DNA from: Limnobacter sp. SAORIC-580
Lineage (GTDB): Bacteria; Pseudomonadota; Gammaproteobacteria; Burkholderiales; Burkholderiaceae_B
NCBI RefSeq assembly: GCF_013004065.1
Contig: NZ_CP053084.1
Span: 1,054,001 to 1,118,000 of the forward strand
Length of the DNA: 64,000 nucleotides
Reading direction: 5' to 3'
Each line of letters begins with the position of its first letter. The first letter of the stretch is position 1. Both the position numbers and the translations under genes were made by a program. The notes below the pieces were generated by a model. It saw only the letters and a list, made by a program, of their open reading frames with translations. It did not search any database and was not told the DNA's origin. Of this stretch, positions 53,910 through 60,762 are shown piece after piece.

Positions 53910-55651
53910 TGAATACCAATATAGTTCAGCACCGGGTTAGAACCCCTCGCCCTCAAGTTGAAGCAGTACTTCGCAGCCAGGGCATGCACCCCTTGATGGC
54001 ACGCCTCATGGCAGCGCGGGGCGTGGATTCTCAGGCCGAAGCTGAAACCCGGCTGGCCGATTTGATTCCACCGGCTCAGCTCAAGGGCATTGAGCAGGCC
54101 GCAGAAATTCTGGCAGACGCGCTGGAAGCTGGAGCCCGCATTGTGGTGGTGGGTGATTACGATTGCGATGGCGCCACAGCCACGGCGGTGGGTGTTCGTG
54201 GTTTGCGCATGTTGCTGCAAAGCCTGGGTGCTGACGAAGAAGCCGCCAAGTACCACATCGATTTTTTGGTGCCCAACCGGTTTGAATACGGTTACGGCCT
54301 GAGTCCTGAAATTGTTCAACTTGCTGCTCAGCAGTTTGAGCCCGATTTGCTGGTGACCGTGGACAACGGCATTGCCAGTGTGGAAGGCGTGAACGAAGCC
54401 AATGAACTGGGCATTGGTGTCATTGTGACCGATCACCATTTGCCCGGCGACCAGTTGCCCCAAGCACTGGCCATTGTGAACCCCAACCAGTCTGGTTGTG
54501 AATTTCCGAGCAAGTCGATTGCCGGGGTGGGGGTGATGTTTTATGTGTTGTTGGCCACCCGTGCAGTGTTGCGTGAGCGTGGCGTTTTTGATGCGGCCAC
54601 TCAGCCCCGTATCGATTCTCTGCTTGATTTGGTGGCTTTGGGCACTGTGGCTGATGTGGTGAAACTGGACGCCAACAACCGCCGTTTGGTGGCGCATGGT
54701 TTGCAGCGCATCCGTGCAGGCCGTGCCCAGCCTGGCATGTTGGCCTTGTTTCACGAGGCTGGCCGTGACCCCCGCAAGGCCACAGCCGCTGACATGGGCT
54801 TTGCCCTGGGCCCGCGCTTAAATGCAGCTGGCCGTTTGGCCGACATGGCCATTGGTATCCGTACCCTGTTGGCCGACGACGCAGGCGAGGCCGGCGCTTT
54901 GGCTGCCCAGCTTGGGAAAATGAACGAAGAACGCAAGCGCATTGAAGCCGACATGAAACGCGATGCCTTGGAAGACATCGAAAAATTCATTAGTCAGGAC
55001 GAACCTGCAGCCGGCATTGTGGTGGCGCACAGCACCTGGCACCAGGGGGTAATCGGTATTTTGGCCTCACGAATCAAAGAGCGCCTATACCGCCCCACCA
55101 TTGCACTGGCCCCGGGCGATGACGGTTTCTGGAAGGGCAGTGGTCGCTCCGTGCAGGGTGTTCATTTGCGCGACGTACTGGATTTGGTGTGCAAGCGACT
55201 GCCTGAAGGCAGCATGCCCAAGTTTGGTGGCCACGCCATGGCGGCGGGTTTAACCATTGCGGAAGGCGCGATTGAACAGTTCAAAATTGAATTTGCCAAA
55301 GCGATTCTGGATTTGAGCGATCCCAGCGCGCTGACGCAGGTGGTAGAAACCGATGGTTCAATTCCCGCCGACTACATTGCCGCCAGTGCTGCTGATCTGT
55401 TGGAAACACAGGTGTGGGGGCAAGGCTTCCCGGCGCCCTTGTTTTGTGATGAATTTGAGGTGGTCGAGCACCGTTTGCTGAAAAATGCCCACAGCAAGTT
55501 TACTTTGCGCCGCGACGGCAAAACCTTTGTGGCTTTGCGCTGGCGCGCCGTGGAAGCCCTGCCAGCCAAGGTAAAACTGGCTTACCGGTTCGAGCGGGAC
55601 ACGTTCACGGGTGGCGATGCCGTGCAAATCATTGTGGAGCATGTGTTGTAG
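53909..55651 (+). CDS. recJ: Single-stranded-DNA-specific exonuclease RecJ
   Basis: RecJ is a 5'-3' single-strand exonuclease for RecF-pathway recombination, mismatch repair and base excision. The 580-aa protein has the DHH-family motifs 'VVVGDYDCDGATATAV', 'VTVDNGIAS', 'VTDHHLPGD' and 'LDLVALGTVADVV', a coiled stretch ('KMNEERKRIEADMKRDAL'), then the DHHA1 domain ('VVAHSTWHQGVIGILASRIKE', 'GSGRSVQGVHLRD', 'FGGHAMAAGLTI') and an OB-like C-terminus. ATG at 53909 follows GGGAGGGCC; ATG 53894 is less likely because the ribosome site lies after it. First gene after the rpfE-like gene and before prfB. Confidence 0.95.
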   Translation: MNTNIVQHRVRTPRPQVEAVLRSQGMHPLMARLMAARGVDSQAEAETRLADLIPPAQLKGIEQAAEILADALEAGARIVVVGDYDCDGATATAVGVRGLRMLLQSLGADEEAAKYHIDFLVPNRFEYGYGLSPEIVQLAAQQFEPDLLVTVDNGIASVEGVNEANELGIGVIVTDHHLPGDQLPQALAIVNPNQSGCEFPSKSIAGVGVMFYVLLATRAVLRERGVFDAATQPRIDSLLDLVALGTVADVVKLDANNRRLVAHGLQRIRAGRAQPGMLALFHEAGRDPRKATAADMGFALGPRLNAAGRLADMAIGIRTLLADDAGEAGALAAQLGKMNEERKRIEADMKRDALEDIEKFISQDEPAAGIVVAHSTWHQGVIGILASRIKERLYRPTIALAPGDDGFWKGSGRSVQGVHLRDVLDLVCKRLPEGSMPKFGGHAMAAGLTIAEGAIEQFKIEFAKAILDLSDPSALTQVVETDGSIPADYIAASAADLLETQVWGQGFPAPLFCDEFEVVEHRLLKNAHSKFTLRRDGKTFVALRWRAVEALPAKVKLAYRFERDTFTGGDAVQIIVEHVL

Positions 55652-55703
55652 GGTGGCTTGCGTTACAATATCGGGTTACGCACATTGAATTTGTTAGAGA
55701 AAC

Positions 55704-56808
55704 ATGGAAGCCGAACGCCTGAATGCCATCATCAACGCCCTGACTGACCTTGCCGACCGCGCTGGCCAGTTGCGGAGGTATCTTTGACGTCGACCGCAAG
55801 GCCGAACGACTCACGGTAGTTGACGCCGAACTGGAAGATCCCAACGTTTGGAACGACCCCAAACATGCGCAGGAACTGGGCAAAGAAAAAAAGATGCTCG
55901 ATGGCGTGGTAGTCACCATGAACACTGTGCAAGCCAACATTAGCGACGCGCAAGAACTTGTTGAAATGGCGCAAGCCGAAAGCGACTTCGACACGCTTGA
56001 AGCAATTGAAAGCGATGTGGCCGAATATGAAAAGATCATTGCCGATCTGGAATTCCGCCGCATGTTCAGCAACCCGGCCGACCCGGCCAATTGCTTTATC
56101 GACATCACCGCAGGTGCAGGAGGCACGGAAGCCCAAGACTGGGCCAGCATTTTGTTGCGCCAGTACCTACGCTACTGCGAACGCAAAGGCTTCAAAGTCG
56201 AGGTGATGGAGCAATCGGACGGCGATGTGGCGGGTATCAAATCGGCCACAGTCAAAGTGGAGGGTGAATATGCTTTCGGCTATTTGCGCACCGAAACGGG
56301 TGTGCACCGCTTGGTTCGCAAATCACCTTTCGATTCCTCCGGTGGCCGCCACACCTCTTTCGCATCGCTGTTTGTGTACCCGGAAGTGGATGATTCTTTT
56401 GAAATCGAAATCAACCCGGCCGATGTTCGCACCGACACCTACCGCGCCAGTGGTGCAGGTGGCCAGCATATTAACAAAACCGATTCTGCGGTTCGCTTAA
56501 CCCACATTCCAACCGGTATTGTGGTGCAGTGCCAGAACGACCGTTCCCAGCACCGCAACCGCGATGAAGCCTGGGGCATGTTGAAAGCCAAGCTGTACGA
56601 GTTTGAAATGCGCAAGCGCATGGCCGAGCAACAGGCCTTGGAAGACACCAAAACCGATGTGGGCTGGGGCCATCAAATTCGCAGCTATGTGCTGGACAAC
56701 AGCCGCATCAAAGACCTGCGAACAGGTGTGGAAATTTCCAACACCCAGCGCGTACTCGATGGCGACCTCGACCCATTCATTGAAGCCAGCTTGAAGCAAG
56801 GTATCTAA
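55704..56808 (+). CDS. prfB: Peptide chain release factor 2, with programmed +1 frameshift
   Basis: RF2 ends translation at UAA and UGA. The gene is in two frames: 55704-55784 (27 codons from ATG) and 55786-56808. At the join the message reads GGAGG (55774-55778), TAT, CTT (55782-55784), TGA: the classical autoregulatory site in which an internal Shine-Dalgarno, a slippery CTT and a UGA codon let the ribosome skip one base when RF2 is scarce. The product is 367 aa. The stop-codon recognition motif 'SPF' and peptidyl-release motif 'GAGGQHIN' are intact. This is a normal gene, not a pseudogene. Followed by lysS after 3 bases. Confidence 0.96.
55774..55788 (+). promoter_or_regulatory. prfB programmed frameshift site
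   Basis: GGAGG at 55774-55778, three bases (TAT), CTT and TGA C form the RF2 recoding signal. Spacing between the Shine-Dalgarno-like sequence and CTT is 3 bases, as in E. coli. The in-frame TGA at 55785-55787 is read as stop when RF2 is plentiful. Confidence 0.95.
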
Positions 56809-56811
56809 ACC

Positions 56812-58344
56812 ATGAACGACAAAATACAAGCCGCTGGTGACGAACAGCCAGTTGACGAGAATCAGATTATTGCCGAGCGCCGTGGCAAGCTGGCCAAATT
56901 GCGTGAGAAAGGCCAGCCTTTCCCCAACGGCTTCAAACCTGAGCACCGCGCTGCCGATTTGCATGCCAAATATGGCTTGCTGGACAAAGAAACCCTCGAT
57001 CCGCAGGGCATTGAAGTGTCTGTTTCTGGTCGCATGATGTTAAAGCGCGTGATGGGCAAGGCCAGTTTTGCAACCGTGCAAGATGGCACCGGCCGCATTC
57101 AGTTTTACATCAACAATGAAGGCGTTGGCGAAGACGTTCACGGTGAATTCAAGCACTGGGATTTGGGCGATATTATTGCGGCCAAAGGCAAGCTGTTTAA
57201 AACCAACAAGGGCGAGTTGAGCGTGCACTGCACGGAAATTCACTTGCTGGCGAAAAGCCTGCGCCCGCTGCCCGACAAGTTTCATGGCTTGGCCGATCAG
57301 GAAATCAAGTACCGCCAGCGTTACGTGGACTTGATCGTTTCCGAGCAAACACGTGACACCTTTGTTGCGCGTTCACGGGCCATGTCGTCTGTTCGCAATT
57401 TCATGGCAAACCACGGCTTTCTTGAAGTGGAAACGCCCATGTTGCACCCCATTCCTGGCGGTGCATCGGCGAAGCCTTTCATTACCCACCACAATGCACT
57501 GGACATGGAAATGTACTTGCGCATTGCGCCCGAACTGTATTTGAAGCGCCTGATTGTGGGCGGTTTCGAGCGTGTGTTCGAGATCAATCGCAATTTCCGC
57601 AACGAGGGTGTCAGCCCACGCCACAACCCGGAATTCACGATGATGGAATTCTATGCGGCGTACTGGAACTACCGCGACTTGATGGACTTCACCGAGCAGG
57701 TGATTCAACACGCTGCCACCACTGCGACCGGCAGTGCGAAGTTGACTTACCAAGGCCGCGAACTGGATTTGTCCAAGCCTTTTGCACGCCTGACAATTGT
57801 TGAAGCCATTCAAAAATACTTCCCGGAATATGGCACGGAAGACTTGCAAAACATCGACTGTCTGAAAAAGGCCTTGGCCAAGAAAGGTGTGCATGTGGAC
57901 AAAGAGCCTGCGCTGAAAAACGCGGGCATCGGTGCATTGCAGTTGGCCCTGTTCGAAGAAACCTCGGAAAGCCTGTTGTGGGAACCCACTTTCATCGTGG
58001 ACTACCCGGTTGAAGTGTCACCCTTGGCGCGCGCATCCGATGCGAATTCACAAATCACTGAACGATTTGAATTGTTCATCACTGGCCGTGAAATTGCCAA
58101 TGGTTTTTCTGAGTTGAACGATCCGGAAGACCAAGCCGACCGGTTCAAAAAGCAGGTTGAGGCCAAAGAAGCGGGCGATGATGAGGCCATGTTCTTTGAT
58201 GCCGACTTTATTCGTGCGCTTGAATATGGCATGCCACCCACCGGCGGTTGCGGCATTGGTATCGACCGTCTGATGATGCTGATCACCGATAGCCCCAACA
58301 TTCGCGATGTGATTTTGTTTCCCCATTTAAGGCGCGAAGACTAA
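56812..58344 (+). CDS. lysS: Lysyl-tRNA synthetase (class II)
   Basis: Charges tRNA-Lys. The 510-aa protein has an N-terminal OB-fold anticodon-binding domain (about 60-165) and a class II catalytic domain: motif 1 '[21 protein letters not shown]'-type, motif 2 '[20 protein letters not shown]', motif 3 '[14 protein letters not shown]'. It begins 3 bases after prfB, an order shared with E. coli (prfB-lysS). It is the last conserved housekeeping gene before the inverted-repeat cassette. Confidence 0.97.
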   Translation: MNDKIQAAGDEQPVDENQIIAERRGKLAKLREKGQPFPNGFKPEHRAADLHAKYGLLDKETLDPQGIEVSVSGRMMLKRVMGKASFATVQDGTGRIQFYINNEGVGEDVHGEFKHWDLGDIIAAKGKLFKTNKGELSVHCTEIHLLAKSLRPLPDKFHGLADQEIKYRQRYVDLIVSEQTRDTFVARSRAMSSVRNFMANHGFLEVETPMLHPIPGGASAKPFITHHNALDMEMYLRIAPELYLKRLIVGGFERVFEINRNFRNEGVSPRHNPEFTMMEFYAAYWNYRDLMDFTEQVIQHAATTATGSAKLTYQGRELDLSKPFARLTIVEAIQKYFPEYGTEDLQNIDCLKKALAKKGVHVDKEPALKNAGIGALQLALFEETSESLLWEPTFIVDYPVEVSPLARASDANSQITERFELFITGREIANGFSELNDPEDQADRFKKQVEAKEAGDDEAMFFDADFIRALEYGMPPTGGCGIGIDRLMMLITDSPNIRDVILFPHLRRED

Positions 58345-58699
58345 TCAAGTTTGACTCACCGTGCATGCGTGTTTACAGCACCGTGCGCGGTTTGTATTCG
58401 ATGTACTTGTTGGTTCTCCCCACTTGTAAGTTCACCACACGTGTCGCACCGTCCCGCCAAGGCGGGCTTTTATCCCTTCTTGATTGCTGCCTCGGTTCAT
58501 GCGAAACGCAAAAGCGTGTTCGCATCGATTGCTTTCGCAATCGCCCCTCGCTGCGCATCAAGCGGGAAGCCCACCTGAGATCGGCGGAACGGCGCGACAC
58601 ATGCGGTGAATCTACCCCCGGGTGATTCAGAACGGGGTATGAGTTTGGTCGCCTAAACACACTTCACTAAACTCCATTTTTATTTTTGGAGGTTTAATC
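58345..58699. repeat. Left inverted-repeat arm of a two-gene cassette
   Basis: The 355 bases between lysS and the M23 peptidase gene hold no gene. Positions 58441-58587 are inverted relative to 59623-59768 and about 87% identical by my count. The arm contains three hairpins: CCCGCCAAGGCGGG (58453-58466), ATGCGAA...TTCGCAT with an ACGC/GCGT inner stem (58499-58525), and GATTGC/GCAATC with a TTTC loop (58527-58542). From 58588 to the gene lies AT-richer sequence with a T-rich run and GGAGG before the ATG at 58700, probably the promoter and ribosome site of the cassette. Confidence 0.8.
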
Positions 58700-59158
58700 A
58701 TGTCCAACATTGAAAGTACCTTGTTTTGTTCACCGACCGGGTCAAATACAGTGCGAGGGACTGATTCTTTCGGGCAAGGGCGATTTGCCGCCTCACGCGG
58801 AGCGAGGCTCCACAGTGGAGTAGATTTTAATGTTAAGGCTGGTGACGACGTTTATTCTCCAATATTTGGAAAAATTGTTCGCGTAGCTATTCCTTATAAG
58901 TCCGATGAGAGATTTAGGGGTGTGGTGATCGAAGGTATCGGACGATACGTAGGCTATTCGGTCAAACTCTTTTATCTCGATCCGCTTAAAGAAATTGTGG
59001 GAAGAACTGTGAAGCAGGGCGAATTGATTGGAACGGCTCAAGATTTGACAATCAAGTATCCCGGTATCACAAACCATATTCACTTTGAGATCACCTTCAA
59101 AGGAATCCAGATTGATCCCTCGCGCTTTTTGGAGAAAGAAGAATTATGCAAAGTTTGA
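58700..59158 (+). CDS. M23-type metallopeptidase without signal peptide
   Basis: A 152-aa protein made almost wholly of an M23 (LytM/lysostaphin-like) domain. The zinc ligands are visible: H38 and D42 in 'RLHSGVDFNVKAGD', and H128 in 'NHIHFEI' (HxH, 126-128). The surrounding 'GDDVYSPIFGKIVRV' and 'VKQGELIGTAQD' are typical. Most M23 cell-wall hydrolases carry a signal peptide; this one does not, beginning 'MSNIESTLFCSPTGSN'. The next gene overlaps by 13 bases and encodes a lipoprotein. Base composition is clearly poorer in GC than the neighbours. A secreted peptidoglycan-hydrolase effector with its immunity protein is one reading; a cytoplasmic or phage-derived endopeptidase is another. Confidence 0.85.
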   Translation: MSNIESTLFCSPTGSNTVRGTDSFGQGRFAASRGARLHSGVDFNVKAGDDVYSPIFGKIVRVAIPYKSDERFRGVVIEGIGRYVGYSVKLFYLDPLKEIVGRTVKQGELIGTAQDLTIKYPGITNHIHFEITFKGIQIDPSRFLEKEELCKV

Positions 59159-59574
59159 AAATTTTTCTCGCTTTGATCTTTATCCAGATATCGGTGGCAT
59201 GTTCAAAATCTAATGATTCGTCGCTGGTTCGATTACATCTACAGTCGAAAACTGATTGTGAGTTGGTTTTCAAGGCTGAAAATTTTTCGGTGATCGAGAA
59301 TTTTTGCAGTATCGAAGGAAAACCCATTTTGATCAGGGTGGACGATCAAGAAATCAGGTCTGACTGGATCGATGAACGGACTAGCCGCTTTCTCTTTCAG
59401 GAAGGTTGCGCCAGTTCAGATGAATGTTTCTATGAGCTGAGTACAAACGAAGTCGGGGTGCGTGGCCGCTTCTCATATCGAATCAATATGACAGAAGGTG
59501 AATACAGCTTCGAAGTCGATAAATCTGGACAGTCGAAGGTGTTCAAGCAGTCATCCAAGGATATTCCATCTTGA
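59146..59574 (+). CDS. Putative lipoprotein, possible immunity protein
   Basis: A 142-aa protein with a lipoprotein signal: basic start, hydrophobic 'IFLALIFIQ' and lipobox 'ISVAC', so C19 would be acylated. Residues after the cysteine (SKSND) carry no aspartate at +2, which in proteobacteria favours outer-membrane sorting. The mature part is beta-rich with four cysteines and no family I recognise. Its ATG lies inside the end of the M23 gene, so the two are translationally coupled. GC content is low, as in its partner. An inner-face periplasmic position suits a protector against the peptidase, but that is inference. Confidence 0.75.
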   Translation: MQSLKIFLALIFIQISVACSKSNDSSLVRLHLQSKTDCELVFKAENFSVIENFCSIEGKPILIRVDDQEIRSDWIDERTSRFLFQEGCASSDECFYELSTNEVGVRGRFSYRINMTEGEYSFEVDKSGQSKVFKQSSKDIPS

Positions 59575-59840
59575 AAGGATTATCACAGGCTTTTTTAAGT
59601 CTCTGCGCCTGTTGCTTCATCTCGCCGATTTCAGGTGGGCTGCCCGCTTGATGCACAGCGAGGGGCGCTTCCGCCAGGAAGCGATGCGAAGACGCTTTTG
59701 CGTTTCGCATGAACCGAGCCAGCAATCAAGAAGGGATTCAAGCCCGCCAAGGCGGGATGAAGCGACATGCGCAGAGGCCGTCAAGAAACCGGTGGGATGT
59801 GAAGCAACAGGCGCATAGGCAATCAAGAAACTGGCGATGT
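59575..59840. repeat. Right inverted-repeat arm of the two-gene cassette
   Basis: Positions 59623-59768 are the reverse complement of 58441-58587 with about 87% identity. The same three hairpins occur: GCTTCC/GGAAGC with GCCA loop (59667-59682), ATGCGAA...TTCGCAT with an inner ACGC/GCGT stem (59684-59710), and CCCGCCAAGGCGGG (59743-59756). The first stem differs from its partner in the left arm by two changes that keep base pairing. It lies between the convergent ends of the lipoprotein and transglutaminase genes; no gene is seen. Confidence 0.8.
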
Positions 59841-60758
59841 CTAAAAAACCGTCACCGCCACCTTCAAGGTATGTTCCCCACCACCATGCACAACTCCGCG
59901 CATCGGCGGCACATCCGCGTAGTCTCGCCCAACTGCCACAGTCACATACCGGATATCCGGCAACTGGTTGTTGGTCGGGTCGAAGTCTACCCACCCTACA
60001 TCAGGACCACACCAAAGCGAAACCCAGGCATGACTGGCATCGGCACCCAACAGCTTGGGTTGCCCGGGCGGTGGTTCCGTCAGCATGTAGCCACTCACAT
60101 AGCGTGCAGACAAACCCAATGAACGCAGAACACCCAACATCACGTGTGCGAAATCCTGGCAAACGCCCTCGCGGCTTTGCATCACTTCTTCCACAGTGGT
60201 GTGGATGGTGGTGGAACCACTCTGGTAGGTGAATTCCCGAAAAATACGCTGCATCAAGGCCTGCCCGGCGTGTACCACCTGGCGTCCGGGCCAGAAATCA
60301 AGACTGCCATAGTCGCGCAGGGAATCGAGCAAGGGCACATGCTTGGATTCAAACCTGAACTGGTAATCGTCGGAAATTGCTTGGCCAGCCTGGTAGCGCA
60401 GCTGGTCCACCAACTCATTCCAGCTTGGGCTGATCAAATCATCAATTGGTCCCGTGTGTAAAAAGCTGCTCACCTCGACTTCGCTTTCGCTGTGCACTTC
60501 GAGGTGATCGTGTGGGTAATTCATCTCGAAGTGATGAACGACATTGCCGAATGCATCGGTGTTGCTTTGTACGGTCGACGGATTGGGGCGAATTTTCAAG
60601 GTGTGCGAAATCAGCCTTTGACCCTTGCGCAAAGGCCCGGCTTCCATGCCTTCGCCTTCTTGCGGCTGCAAAATACAAATTTGCTGCGAACATTCCGCAG
60701 GCTGTTGATAATCGTAATCGGTGACATGGGTCACCTTTCTTCTTTCCGAGAAGGGCAT
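59841..60758 (-). CDS. Transglutaminase-like family protein (cluster 2)
   Basis: A 305-aa protein with the same plan as the cluster-1 protein: N-terminal beta domain ('RRKVTHVTDYDYQQPAECSQQICILQP') and a transglutaminase core with C200 in 'GVCQDFAHVM', H243 in 'ASHAWVSLW' and D258 in 'GWVDFDPTNN'. ATG at 60758 ('MPFSERRKV') follows GGGAAG and lies 4 bases from the stop of the ATP-grasp/alpha-E gene; the frame is open to 60824 within that neighbour. Last gene of the second peptide-modification cluster. Cytoplasmic, as no signal peptide is present. Confidence 0.88.
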   Translation of the reverse strand: MPFSERRKVTHVTDYDYQQPAECSQQICILQPQEGEGMEAGPLRKGQRLISHTLKIRPNPSTVQSNTDAFGNVVHHFEMNYPHDHLEVHSESEVEVSSFLHTGPIDDLISPSWNELVDQLRYQAGQAISDDYQFRFESKHVPLLDSLRDYGSLDFWPGRQVVHAGQALMQRIFREFTYQSGSTTIHTTVEEVMQSREGVCQDFAHVMLGVLRSLGLSARYVSGYMLTEPPPGQPKLLGADASHAWVSLWCGPDVGWVDFDPTNNQLPDIRYVTVAVGRDYADVPPMRGVVHGGGEHTLKVAVTVF

Positions 60759-60762
60759 TGAT

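Noticed and set aside
55704..55787. prfB as a frameshifted pseudogene
   Set aside because: The interruption is the standard RF2 recoding site with all elements, and the rest of the protein is intact.
59146..59574. Lipoprotein as a lysozyme inhibitor (PliC/MliC-like)
   Set aside because: It is a cysteine-containing beta-rich lipoprotein, but I cannot find the family motif; coupling to the M23 gene is the better clue.
58345..59840. Classical insertion sequence
   Set aside because: The arms are far longer and more structured than normal IS ends, no transposase is encoded, and no target-site duplication is visible.
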